Position numbers and translations under genes: made by a program. Source: Acidaminobacter sp964416305 (GTDB taxonomy: Bacteria > Bacillota > Clostridia > Peptostreptococcales > Acidaminobacteraceae). Taken from it: DNA of 64,000 bases. Below, in pieces: positions 8,470 through 16,522 of this stretch. The notes under the pieces are model-generated. The model was given only the letters and a program-made list of their open reading frames with translations, ran no database searches and was not told the DNA's origin. The DNA is taken from the NCBI GenBank assembly GCA_964416305.1, contig CAYQDM010000003.1:107955-171954 (forward strand), given 5' to 3'. Position 1 is the stretch's first letter. Each line of letters opens with the position of its first letter.

Positions 8470-9036
8470 ATGGCCAGATATAAAAAGCAGGAGCGTTTGA
8501 ACCGTCTGACTGAGATTCTGACACAGGATCCGTTTTTGACGGATGAGGAGCTCAGCGAAGAGTTGGGTGTCAGCATTCAGACCATCCGTCTGGACCGCAT
8601 GCAGCTAAACATCCCTGAACTGAGAGAGCGCGTCCGCAAGGTTGCGACTGATAACTACGATAAAGTGAAAACCCTTGGGCGCGGAGAAATCGTCGGTGAA
8701 CTGATCGACCTGGAACTCAACAAACGAGGCATTTCTGTCCTTGAGACAGACGAAACCCTCGCTTTCGAAAAAACCAAGATCGTCAAAGGCCATTACATTT
8801 TTGCCATGGCGGAGTCGTTGGCTATGGCAGTGATTGACGCTCATGTCGCTTTAACCGGCGTTGCCAACATCAAATACCGTGTACCGGTCATCGCCGGTCA
8901 GAAATTGGTGGCAAAAGCCGAGCTGGTCAGAGTCAGAGGCACTGAGTATTTTATTCACATCAACATCACCAGCAATCAAGATCAAGTATTCAGGGGCAAG
9001 TTCATCCTCGTTGCCCTGGACGGGAGTGTGATTTAA
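8470..9036 (+). CDS. fapR: Malonyl-CoA-sensing transcription factor FapR
   Basis: Repressor of fatty acid and phospholipid genes that is released from DNA by malonyl-CoA. An N-terminal DeoR-like helix-turn-helix (LTDEELSEELGVSIQTIRLDR, about residues 25-45; the first residue pair is the end of the preceding loop) is followed by a hot-dog fold thioesterase-like sensor domain (LAMAVIDAHVALTGVANIKYR). The ATG at 8470 (MARYKKQERLN) gives 188 residues, the length of Bacillus FapR; the open frame extends upstream but lacks a ribosome site there. plsX starts 2 nt downstream. A matching operator lies on the fabH promoter at 10225-10245. Confidence 0.93.
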   Translation: MARYKKQERLNRLTEILTQDPFLTDEELSEELGVSIQTIRLDRMQLNIPELRERVRKVATDNYDKVKTLGRGEIVGELIDLELNKRGISVLETDETLAFEKTKIVKGHYIFAMAESLAMAVIDAHVALTGVANIKYRVPVIAGQKLVAKAELVRVRGTEYFIHINITSNQDQVFRGKFILVALDGSVI

Positions 9037-9038
9037 GT

Positions 9039-10082
9039 ATGACAATCCGGATTGGAATAGATGCCATGGGTGGCGACCATGCGCCTGAAGCCGTCGTCAA
9101 AGGCGCTGTGGAAGCGCTCTCCATGATCAGTGCGGATCTCGTGCTGATTGGCATGGAAGACCAGATCAAAGCGCAGCTCGCTTCTTTAAAGTATGATGCA
9201 AATCGATTGATCATTCATCATGCCAGCGAGGTTATTGAGAACGAAGATAAGCCCGTCAGGGCCATCAAGAGCAAAAAAGATGCCTCCATGGTCGTCGGTT
9301 TTGAAATGCTTAAAAATGGACAAATCGACGCGCTTCTGTCTGCAGGCAATACCGGTGCGCTCTTAGCGGGCGGACTCTTAAAAGTCGGCAGAATCAAAGG
9401 CCTGGACAGGCCTGCGCTTTGTCTGCCGTATCCGACATCGAAAGGTTTCAGCGTCCTGATTGATGCTGGTTCAAACGCTGACTGCAAGCCCCATAACCTC
9501 TACGAGTTCGCTGTTATGGGCACTATTTATGCCCGTGATGTCCTTGGCATTGAAAATCCTACAGTAGGGATCGCTAACATCGGCATAGAGGAGGGAAAGG
9601 GCAACATTCTTGTGGTGGATGCTTATCCAATTCTGAAAGCCAGTGATCTCAACTTTATTGGCAATATCGAAGCCCGGGATATTCCGGATGGGGTGTGTGA
9701 CGTCATTGTCTGTGACGGGTTCACCGGCAACATAATTCTGAAATTGTCTGAGGGTGTCGCCTCCAGTTTCAGCGGCATGTTGAAAGCTCAGCTTATGAAA
9801 ACTAAAAAGAACATGTTGCTTGGCTTGCTGCTCAAGGGTGTCTTTACGGAGCTTAAGAAAAAAATGGATTACACGGAATATGGCGGTGCGCCGTTCCTTG
9901 GGACGGAAGGACTTATCGTCAAAGCCCACGGCAGCTCGAATGCAAAGGCCATCAAAAATGCCATCCGTTACGCCGAAGTCTGCGTGAAGAGCCAAGTGGT
10001 GGAGCGAATCCGCGAAGAGCTTGGAAGGAAGGACCTCGAGGCGGCAAGACTATCCTCTGCACCTGAAAGCCAGGAAAGTTGA
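9039..10082 (+). CDS. plsX: Phosphate acyltransferase PlsX
   Basis: Converts acyl-ACP to acyl-phosphate, the first step of phosphatidic acid synthesis by the PlsX/PlsY route. The N-terminal IGIDAMGGDHAPEAVVKGAV is the PlsX signature, followed by LLSAGNTGALLAGGL and CDGFTGNIILKLSEG. 347 residues is normal. It is separated from fapR by 2 nt, so the two are translated from one mRNA. The acyl-phosphate can also come from FakA, whose gene opens this window. A terminator follows. Confidence 0.96.
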   Translation: MTIRIGIDAMGGDHAPEAVVKGAVEALSMISADLVLIGMEDQIKAQLASLKYDANRLIIHHASEVIENEDKPVRAIKSKKDASMVVGFEMLKNGQIDALLSAGNTGALLAGGLLKVGRIKGLDRPALCLPYPTSKGFSVLIDAGSNADCKPHNLYEFAVMGTIYARDVLGIENPTVGIANIGIEEGKGNILVVDAYPILKASDLNFIGNIEARDIPDGVCDVIVCDGFTGNIILKLSEGVASSFSGMLKAQLMKTKKNMLLGLLLKGVFTELKKKMDYTEYGGAPFLGTEGLIVKAHGSSNAKAIKNAIRYAEVCVKSQVVERIREELGRKDLEAARLSSAPESQES

Positions 10083-10157
10083 TCAAACAATCGGGGAAGC
10101 AGCAGACTTAAGAGTAATTTAAGAAATGCTGGATCAGTTGAAAATACAGGCTTGAAT

Positions 10158-10188
10158 GGGCACTTCAATGTGAGTGCCCGTTTTTTTT
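10158..10188 (+). terminator. Terminator of fapR-plsX
   Basis: 7-bp stem (GGGCACT/AGTGCCC, 10158-10164 and 10173-10179), 8-nt loop, then G and eight Ts. Confidence 0.92.
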
Positions 10189-10199
10189 CGCCCAGGGAC

Positions 10200-10245
10200 T
10201 TGCCATATGGCGTTGTATCGTATATATTAGTAGCAGATACTAATA
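10200..10245 (+). promoter_or_regulatory. Promoter of the fabH operon overlapped by a FapR operator
   Basis: TTGCCA (10200-10205), 17-nt spacer, TATATT (10223-10228). An inverted repeat TATTAGTA-GCAGA-TACTAATA (10225-10245), with 8-bp perfect arms, covers the -10 element. TTAGTA-N5-TACTAA is the arm pattern of the FapR site, and fapR is 1.2 kb upstream. Bound FapR should block RNA polymerase, with release when malonyl-CoA is high. Confidence 0.85.
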
Positions 10246-10286
10246 CGAGAAATAAATAACAAGTTTTAACATCTGGAGATGATATT

Positions 10287-11276
10287 TTGATCAACCGAAA
10301 GAGTCGCATTCTAGGAACCGGCATGGCCCTCCCTGAGCGCATTGTGACCAATTTTGATATGGAAAAGATCGTCGAAACCTCGGATGAGTGGATCCGCACC
10401 CGTACGGGCATCTCTGAGAGACGCTTTGCCGAAGGTAACGAGACCAACTCCTCACTCTCCATCCAAGCCGCACAAATGGCACTTAAAAATGCAGGTGTGA
10501 CGGCAGATCAGATCGATCTGATTATAGTCGCGACTATTACACCGGATATGGTGTTTCCGGCAACCGCCTGCATAGTGCAGGATAAAATTGGCGCCACAAA
10601 AGCAGCAGCCTTCAATCTTGAAGCCGCCTGCTCGGGATTCTTATATGGCCTCGCCGTTGCAGACCGATTTGTCGCCTCCGGCATGCACAAATATGTGCTG
10701 GTGATTGGCACCGAAGTCATGTCAAAAATTGTAGACTTTAAAGACCGCAATACCTGTGTTCTCTTTGGAGACGGTTCCGGTGCGGTCGTGGTAGGGCCTT
10801 CTGAAGACAATGATCGCGGCCTTTTAGGCTTTGACCTGGGATCTGACGGATCTGGCGGTAAATATCTTTATGTGCCTGCAGGCGGCACAGAGAAGCCTGC
10901 GACACATGAAACCGTTGAAGCGCGAGAGCATTTTATCAAGATGGAAGGCAAAGAAGTTTTTAAATTTGCAGTGCGCGTCATGGAAAATGCCTCGCTCAGA
11001 GCCATTGAAAATTCAGGGGTTTCTTTTGAAGATATCGATTTCCTGGTCCCGCACCAGGCAAATGAGCGCATTATTCTGGCTGCGGCTAAGCGGCTTCAGC
11101 TGCCTATGGAAAAAGTTCAAGTCAATCTTGATAAATATGGAAATATGTCAGCAGCGTCCATCCCGGTCGCGCTTCATGAAGCGGTCATACAAGGCAAACT
11201 CAAAGAAGGAGATCATGTCATCATGGTCGGCTTCGGAGGCGGCCTGACGTGGGGCGCCTGCGTCATGAAGTGGTAG
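10287..11276 (+). CDS. fabH: 3-oxoacyl-ACP synthase III (FabH)
   Basis: Condenses acetyl-CoA (or a branched acyl-CoA) with malonyl-ACP to start fatty acid synthesis. The nucleophilic cysteine is Cys115 in NLEAACSGFLYGLAV, and the catalytic His lies in FLVPHQANERI, with the Asn in KYGNMSAAS. 329 residues is standard. The start is TTG at 10287, preceded by CTGGAGATGA at suitable spacing. It is the first gene of the fabH-fabD-fabG-acpP-fabF operon, controlled by the FapR-type site upstream. No acpP or fabK lies between fabH and fabD. Confidence 0.96.
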   Translation: MINRKSRILGTGMALPERIVTNFDMEKIVETSDEWIRTRTGISERRFAEGNETNSSLSIQAAQMALKNAGVTADQIDLIIVATITPDMVFPATACIVQDKIGATKAAAFNLEAACSGFLYGLAVADRFVASGMHKYVLVIGTEVMSKIVDFKDRNTCVLFGDGSGAVVVGPSEDNDRGLLGFDLGSDGSGGKYLYVPAGGTEKPATHETVEAREHFIKMEGKEVFKFAVRVMENASLRAIENSGVSFEDIDFLVPHQANERIILAAAKRLQLPMEKVQVNLDKYGNMSAASIPVALHEAVIQGKLKEGDHVIMVGFGGGLTWGACVMKW

Positions 11277-11287
11277 GAGGCAAATAA

Positions 11288-12238
11288 ATGAACAAAATTG
11301 GAGTAGTTTTTCCGGGCCAGGGTGCCCAGTATGTAGGGATGGGCAAAGAGTTCGCTGCTCAGTTTGAAAGTGCCAGAGCGATCTTCGATCTGGCTGGAAA
11401 AAGTCTTAATATGGATATGAGCGCCCTGTGCTTCGACAGCAGTGAAGAAGCGCTTCAGAAAACTGAAAATACTCAGCCTTCCATTCTGACTGTCAGCTAT
11501 GCCATTTACACTGCCGTCAAGGAAGCTTTAGGTCTTGAGCCTGACGCTTTCGCCGGACTTTCTCTAGGTGAGTACACAGCACTGGTTGCTGCAGATGCTA
11601 TGACCTTTGAGGATGCGGTGCAGATTGTCAGAAAGCGCGGACAGTTCATGCAGGAAGAAGTGCCTATTGGTAAAGGCGGAATGGCAGCGCTGCTTGGCGT
11701 CGAGCGTGAGGATGTCCTGAAGGTCTGTGAAGAAGCCTCAGCCTTTGGTATTTGTGAACCTGCGAACTTTAACTGCCCTAAGCAGGTCGTTGTAGCAGGC
11801 GAGCTGGAAGCGGTCAAAAAAGCCATTGAAATTTCAAAGAACTACGGTGCGAAAAAAGCAGTTTTGCTTCCGGTTTCAGCCCCATTCCACACGAGTATGC
11901 TGCTTGGAGCGGGTGAAAAACTGAGACAGGAAATGCAGAAATACGAATTTAAGGCAGCTTTACATCCGGTTTATTCCAACGTGACGGGTGACCGACTTGA
12001 CTCTGACACAGATGTCAGGGAGAACCTCGTCAAACAGGTCTTCAACTCTGTTCTTTGGGAAGACTGCGTCGCTGCCATGGTCAGAGACGGCATCACGACT
12101 TTCATTGAAGTTGGTCCCGGTAACGCACTGACTAAGTTTATCCGAAAAATTGACAAAGAAGTCGACGTTTATAACGTAGAAAAACCAGAAGACCTTGAGG
12201 CGCTCAGAGAGAAATTAAAGGAGGAAGCCCATGTTTAA
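11288..12238 (+). CDS. fabD: Malonyl-CoA:ACP transacylase FabD
   Basis: Moves malonyl groups from CoA to acyl carrier protein. FPGQGAQYVGMGKE is the N-terminal family motif, and the active serine is Ser92 in AGLSLGEYTAL (GLSLGE in place of the GHSLGE of E. coli, a common Firmicutes variant). The catalytic His is in VSAPFHTSML. 316 residues. AGGAGG precedes the ATG, 11 nt after fabH. Its end overlaps fabG by 8 nt. Confidence 0.96.
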   Translation: MNKIGVVFPGQGAQYVGMGKEFAAQFESARAIFDLAGKSLNMDMSALCFDSSEEALQKTENTQPSILTVSYAIYTAVKEALGLEPDAFAGLSLGEYTALVAADAMTFEDAVQIVRKRGQFMQEEVPIGKGGMAALLGVEREDVLKVCEEASAFGICEPANFNCPKQVVVAGELEAVKKAIEISKNYGAKKAVLLPVSAPFHTSMLLGAGEKLRQEMQKYEFKAALHPVYSNVTGDRLDSDTDVRENLVKQVFNSVLWEDCVAAMVRDGITTFIEVGPGNALTKFIRKIDKEVDVYNVEKPEDLEALREKLKEEAHV

Positions 12239-12971
12239 GGATCAAGTGGTACTCGTTACGGGCGGTACTCGGGGCATTGGAAGGGCGATCAGCCTTGAAT
12301 TCGCTCGAAAAGGCGCCAAACTCGTCGTCAATTACACCTCAAGTGAAGAAAAAGCCAAAGCACTGGTGGAAGAACTGTCAGCTATGGGCTGTGAAGCTAT
12401 TGCCGTTCAAGCGGATGTATCCAAGTCTGAAGACGCGGACCGGCTTACTGCAGAAGCGATCAAGAAATTTGGCAAAATTGATATCCTTATCAACAATGCG
12501 GGCATAACGAGAGACAATCTCATAATCCGCATGAAGGAATCCGACTGGGATGAAGTCATGAATGTCAACTTGAAAGGCGCTTTCCTGATGAGTAAAGCGG
12601 TAGGCAAGCTGATGCTCAAAGCCAGAAGCGGTGCCATGGTCAATTTGACTTCCGTTGTAGGCATCATGGGCAACGCGGGACAATCCAACTACAGCGCCAG
12701 TAAGGCAGGTGTCATTGGTCTGACTAAATCTCTGGCAAGAGAGTTTGCTCCACGCGGCATAAGGGTTAACGCGGTGGCGCCGGGCTACATTCTGACTGAC
12801 ATGACGAATGTTCTCAGCGAGGACGCGACCACGCACTTTACTTCACAGATCCCTCTCGGACGAGCGGGTACTCCGGAGGACGTCGCAAAAGTAGTCAGCT
12901 TCCTGTGCTCACAGGACAGCGCTTATTTGACAGGGCAAGTCATTCATGTCGACGGCGGCATGTTGATTTAA
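12231..12971 (+). CDS. fabG: 3-oxoacyl-ACP reductase FabG
   Basis: NADPH-dependent reduction of 3-oxoacyl-ACP. Short-chain dehydrogenase with the GGTRGIG cofactor motif near residue 11, NNAG near residue 86, and the Ser, Tyr-x-x-x-Lys catalytic set (SVVG, YSASKAG). The C-terminus LTGQVIHVDGGMLI is typical. 246 residues. AAAGGAGGAAGCCC precedes the ATG, within the end of fabD. Confidence 0.96.
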   Translation: MFKDQVVLVTGGTRGIGRAISLEFARKGAKLVVNYTSSEEKAKALVEELSAMGCEAIAVQADVSKSEDADRLTAEAIKKFGKIDILINNAGITRDNLIIRMKESDWDEVMNVNLKGAFLMSKAVGKLMLKARSGAMVNLTSVVGIMGNAGQSNYSASKAGVIGLTKSLAREFAPRGIRVNAVAPGYILTDMTNVLSEDATTHFTSQIPLGRAGTPEDVAKVVSFLCSQDSAYLTGQVIHVDGGMLI

Positions 12972-13050
12972 TAGACATTTGCTGATATAGTTTATTCACG
13001 TAAGTTTAAATCTAAAAAAAAACAAAAAAAGATAAGGACAGGTGGACATT

Positions 13051-13284
13051 ATGTTTGAAAAAATTAAAGAGATTATCATTGATCAGCTCGGCCTTGATGA
13101 AGATGTTGTAATTACGGAAGCGACTTCCCTGATGGCAGATCTGGAAGCAGACTCATTGGATGCTGTTGAAATCATCATGGCGTTTGAAGACGAGTTTGGC
13201 ATTGAAATTCCAGACGAGGATGCTGAAAACTTCAAGAACATTGGTGACATCTACCACTTCATTCAGTCAAAAAAAGCTGAATAA
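13051..13284 (+). CDS. acpP: Acyl carrier protein
   Basis: Carries growing acyl chains on a 4'-phosphopantetheine arm. The attachment serine is Ser35 in LEADSLDAVEI, followed by the acidic recognition helix. 77 residues from the ATG at 13051, which has GGACAGGTGG in front; a GTG at 13042 would add three residues and is less likely. It sits 79 nt after fabG in an A-rich gap and is followed by a hairpin, which may let acpP be made in excess over fabF. Confidence 0.96.
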   Translation: MFEKIKEIIIDQLGLDEDVVITEATSLMADLEADSLDAVEIIMAFEDEFGIEIPDEDAENFKNIGDIYHFIQSKKAE

Positions 13285-13293
13285 CCAAGGACT

Positions 13294-13319
13294 TGAGGGG
13301 CACTTGCTGCCCCTTTTTC
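13294..13319 (+). terminator. Terminator or attenuator between acpP and fabF
   Basis: GGGGCA (13297-13302), 5-nt loop, TGCCCC (13308-13313), then five Ts. fabF starts 32 nt later with no obvious promoter, so partial read-through is likely. Confidence 0.8.
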
Positions 13320-13350
13320 AATAGGTACCATTTCTCGGGAGGGAAGCCGT

Positions 13351-14592
13351 TTGAATAAGAGAGTTGTTGTAACAGGTGCTGGTGCTGTCACACCTATCGG
13401 CATAGGCCGTGAAACGTATTGGAAAGCGCTCAGGGAAGGCGTTTGCGGAATCAAGCCTATCCGCTCGTTTGACGCATCAGAGTATACGACGCAGGTCGCT
13501 GCGGAAATTGAAGACTTTGTACCGGAGAACTACATACCTAAAAAGGAAGCTAAGCGCATGGACCGCTTCACGCAATTTGCAGTGGCTGCGGCCAAGCTGG
13601 CGGTTGAAGACGGCGGGCTTGATCTTGAAGCTGTCGACGCGGACCGCTTTGGCTGTGTTGTCGGTTCAGGTATTGGTGGTCTCTTGACTATGGAAGAAGA
13701 ACATGCCAAGATGCTCGCTAAAGGTCCTGGGCGTGTCAGTCCTTTCCTGATTCCAATGATGATTGGCAATATGGCAGCGGGGGCTGTTTCTATGGCACTG
13801 AATGCCAAAGGGCCAAACTATTGTGTCGTCACGGCTTGCGCGTCCGGCACAAACGCTGTTGGAGAAGGCTTCAGGCTGATTCAGCGCGGTGATGCGGATC
13901 TCGTCCTCGCAGGCGGAACCGAAGCGTCTATCACGCCATTTGGCATTGCAGGCTTCTGCAGCATGAAGGCCATGTCGACTCGAAATGATGATCCGGCAAC
14001 AGCCAGCCGTCCATTTGACGTGGACCGTGACGGCTTTGTCATGGGTGAGGGTTCAGGTATCCTGCTGCTCGAATCTCTGGATCATGCTCTTGCAAGAGGC
14101 GCGAACATTCTCGGCGAAGTCGTTGGCTTTGGCATGAGTGCGGATGCATATCACATCACCAGCCCGGCACCGGGTGGTGAAGGTGCCGCGAGATCCATGA
14201 AGAGCGCTTTGGCAGATGCGGGCATTGAACCTTCTGCAATTGCTTATATCAATGCGCATGGCACATCGACGCCGTATAATGACAAATTTGAGTCCATGGC
14301 TATCAAATCCGTCTTTGGTGAGCATGCGAAGAATCTTTGCGTATCCTCCACAAAATCCATGACGGGACACCTCCTTGGCGCTTCCGGTGCCATTGAAGCG
14401 GTTGCATGCCTTTTGGCGGTCAACGAAGACTATATGCACGGTACTTACGGCATTCAGAATATCGATCCTGAAATTGGCCTTGAAGTTCTTGCCAACCAAG
14501 GCCGCACTGCGGAAGTCGAATATGCGCTGTCGAATTCCCTCGGATTTGGCGGTCATAACGCGACGCTCATCCTCAAAAAGTATAAAGGTTAA
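13351..14592 (+). CDS. fabF: 3-oxoacyl-ACP synthase II (FabF)
   Basis: Elongating beta-ketoacyl-ACP synthase. Cys-His-His triad visible: cysteine in VTACASGTNAV near residue 164, histidine in INAHGTSTPYND and histidine in TKSMTGHLLGASG. 413 residues is standard. Start is TTG at 13351 with CGGGAGGGAAG upstream. Last gene of the fab operon. No fabZ, acc genes or enoyl reductase follow; a terminator does. Confidence 0.96.
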   Translation: MNKRVVVTGAGAVTPIGIGRETYWKALREGVCGIKPIRSFDASEYTTQVAAEIEDFVPENYIPKKEAKRMDRFTQFAVAAAKLAVEDGGLDLEAVDADRFGCVVGSGIGGLLTMEEEHAKMLAKGPGRVSPFLIPMMIGNMAAGAVSMALNAKGPNYCVVTACASGTNAVGEGFRLIQRGDADLVLAGGTEASITPFGIAGFCSMKAMSTRNDDPATASRPFDVDRDGFVMGEGSGILLLESLDHALARGANILGEVVGFGMSADAYHITSPAPGGEGAARSMKSALADAGIEPSAIAYINAHGTSTPYNDKFESMAIKSVFGEHAKNLCVSSTKSMTGHLLGASGAIEAVACLLAVNEDYMHGTYGIQNIDPEIGLEVLANQGRTAEVEYALSNSLGFGGHNATLILKKYKG

Positions 14593-14616
14593 TACTTCGT
14601 TCCGTTAGATCTTCCC

Positions 14617-14654
14617 AAAACCCGCAGGTTATGAAAAAAACCGGCGGGTTTTTT
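14617..14654 (+). terminator. Terminator of the fab operon
   Basis: AAAACCCGC (14617-14625) pairs with GCGGGTTTT (14644-14652), with a possible inner GGTT/AACC pairing, followed by more Ts. Confidence 0.88.
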
Positions 14655-14662
14655 CTTATGAG

Positions 14663-14691
14663 TTGTGTTTTCCGTTTAAAACCTATAAAAT
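14663..14691 (+). promoter_or_regulatory. Candidate promoter of rnc
   Basis: TTGTGT (14663-14668) and TAAAAT (14686-14691), 17-nt spacer. Transcription would start near 14698, so the hairpin at 14711-14759 would be in the mRNA leader. Confidence 0.5.
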
Positions 14692-14710
14692 AACTCTGAT
14701 AGGGATCTGG

Positions 14711-14759
14711 AAAAGCGCTTTTTAAGCACATTCTATGCAGTGAGTTTAGAAAGCGTTTT
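14711..14759 (+). promoter_or_regulatory. Long imperfect hairpin in the rnc leader
   Basis: 14711-14730 pairs with 14741-14759: four A-T pairs, a bulged G at 14715, then CGCTTTTTAAGC against GTTTAGAAAGCG, then two more pairs after one mismatch. That is about 18 pairs with two or three G-T wobbles and a 10-nt loop. There is no U-tract after it and the ribosome site (AAAGGG near 14766) is outside it, so it is not a terminator. It may be a substrate for RNase III itself. Confidence 0.6.
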
Positions 14760-14782
14760 GCCGCTGAAAGGGCTGTATAACA

Positions 14783-15478
14783 ATGGATTATGAACAATTT
14801 GAAAGTGTCATTGGCTACCGGTTTAAACAGCGTAAACTGCTGACCGAAGCGTTGACGCATAGTTCTTATTCGAATGAACGCAGAGGTGAGAACGTACAAA
14901 ACAATGAACGGCTTGAGTTTTTAGGGGATGCAGTGCTCAGCATTGCGATCAGCGAGCGTTTGTTCAAGCAATATACAGATCTGCCGGAGGGAGAACTGAC
15001 GAAAATTCGTTCAAAGGTGGTCTGTGAGGCGACCCTGAGCGACTGCGCCAAGACTTTAAAGCTCGGTGAGGTGATGCGCTTTGGACGCGGTGAAGAGATG
15101 ACCGGTGGACGCGGCAGGGCCTCTATTTTGGCTGATGCTTTTGAAGCGCTGATTGCGGCGATCTATCTGGACGGCGGCATGGAAGCATCGGCAGACTTTG
15201 TTTACAGACAAATGGATCGGGCTGTTAAAGATGCCATCAGCGGGAAAGTGTTCCTCGACTATAAAACGCACTTGCAGGAGCTGATTCAGACCCAGCGGGA
15301 CAACCGGATCAGGTATGAGATTATACGTGAGGAAGGTCCGGATCATTGCAAAGTCTTTCACACCCGGGTACTGCTCAACGAAGAGATCGTCGGAGCGGGT
15401 CAGGGTCGAAGCAAAAAGGAAGCAGAGCAGGAAGCCGCTCGGGCTGCCATTGCCTCACTGGAGTTGTCAGGCTCATGA
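14783..15478 (+). CDS. rnc: Ribonuclease III
   Basis: Cleaves double-stranded RNA in rRNA processing and mRNA control. The RNase III signature NERLEFLGDAVLSIAISERL is present near residues 42-60, and the second acidic site lies in ILADAFEALIAAIYLDGG. A double-stranded RNA binding domain occupies about residues 155-230 (YKTHLQELIQTQ, GRSKKEAEQEAARAAI). 231 residues is normal. The stop overlaps the next gene (ATGA). Its own leader contains a long hairpin. Confidence 0.96.
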   Translation: MDYEQFESVIGYRFKQRKLLTEALTHSSYSNERRGENVQNNERLEFLGDAVLSIAISERLFKQYTDLPEGELTKIRSKVVCEATLSDCAKTLKLGEVMRFGRGEEMTGGRGRASILADAFEALIAAIYLDGGMEASADFVYRQMDRAVKDAISGKVFLDYKTHLQELIQTQRDNRIRYEIIREEGPDHCKVFHTRVLLNEEIVGAGQGRSKKEAEQEAARAAIASLELSGS

Positions 15479-16518
15479 TTATTCCGGTGTTTATACCGCA
15501 CCTCGGCTGCCCTAATCAATGTGTGTTCTGCAATCAGAAAACCATAACCGGTCTGGGTGAGAGTCTGACCACTGTAGAGACTGCAGGAAAAGAAATTGAA
15601 GCCTGGCTGGCGCGGTCTGACATGGAGGCAGCCCACGAGCTGGCTTTTTATGGGGGCAGCTTCACTGCACTTCCCTACGCTGAGCAGATCGCATATCTGG
15701 AACTGGCGGGGGTATACAGACAAAAAGGCTTGATCCGGGCGATCCGAATATCTACCCGTCCGGATGCAATTGATCCTGACCACCTCAATTTGCTTAAGGC
15801 CTATGGTGTCCGCCGGATTGAACTCGGCGCCCAGTCGTTTGACGACCGGGTGCTTTCCATGTCCCAAAGAGGCCACAGTGCAGAAGATATCGAACATGCT
15901 GCACTGTGGATTCATGAGGCGGGCATTGACCTTGGTCTTCAATTGATGGTCGGACTGCCGGGCGACTCTCCGGAGACGGATCTTAAAGGCATTTCAGAAG
16001 CATTCAGACTGGGTGCGACGACCCTCAGAATTTATCCGGCTTTAGTGCTGAAAGGCACAAGCCTTGAAAAGCTGCTGCTGCAAGGTGACTATGTGCCGTT
16101 ATCACTGGATGAGGCCGTGGAACGTGTTGCGCTCATGATGGATGCTGTTGATGAGAAAAATGCAGAGAGGATTCAGCCAAACCTTGAACTGATTCGGGTA
16201 GGACTTCAGGAAAATGAGATGCTGAGTGGTTCGGGGGAAGTTCTGGCTGGACCTCATCACCCGGCTTTCAGAAGTTTGGTGGATACCTTCAGATTTAAAA
16301 CACGTTTGGATCTGGATGCTCAGCGCTGCAATTGGAAAGACAAAATTATTGAGGTACATGTCAGTGGTAAGTACCTCAGCAGTTTTGTGGGAAATCAGCG
16401 CAGCAATCTGGTTTACTTAAAGAATCATTATGGTGTGACTGCAATCAGGGTCATCAGGGATGAGTCCGTCCCCGCCATGAGGTATATCATAAATATTATG
16501 GAAAGCAGCGGGAGGTGA
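15475..16518 (+). CDS. Radical SAM protein, Elp3-like
   Basis: Starts MIIPVFIPHLGCPNQCVFCNQ; the CxxxCxxC triad (C-P-N-Q-C-V-F-C) binds a 4Fe-4S cluster and S-adenosylmethionine. ELAFYGGSFTAL follows, as in Elp3/COG1243-type radical SAM proteins, and the middle resembles the HemN/Elp3 barrel (LGAQSFDDRVLSMSQRGHS). No acetyltransferase domain is seen. The open frame extends upstream to 15346 inside rnc, but the ATG overlapping the rnc stop is the natural start, giving 347 residues. The rnc-radical SAM-smc order recurs in clostridia. Substrate unknown, perhaps tRNA. Confidence 0.85.
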   Translation: MIIPVFIPHLGCPNQCVFCNQKTITGLGESLTTVETAGKEIEAWLARSDMEAAHELAFYGGSFTALPYAEQIAYLELAGVYRQKGLIRAIRISTRPDAIDPDHLNLLKAYGVRRIELGAQSFDDRVLSMSQRGHSAEDIEHAALWIHEAGIDLGLQLMVGLPGDSPETDLKGISEAFRLGATTLRIYPALVLKGTSLEKLLLQGDYVPLSLDEAVERVALMMDAVDEKNAERIQPNLELIRVGLQENEMLSGSGEVLAGPHHPAFRSLVDTFRFKTRLDLDAQRCNWKDKIIEVHVSGKYLSSFVGNQRSNLVYLKNHYGVTAIRVIRDESVPAMRYIINIMESSGR

Positions 16519-16522
16519 CGGC

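Noticed and set aside
11560..11575. FabD nucleophile motif GLSLGE instead of GHSLGE
   Set aside because: The Leu variant is common in Firmicutes FabD; the serine and its context are intact, so not a defect.
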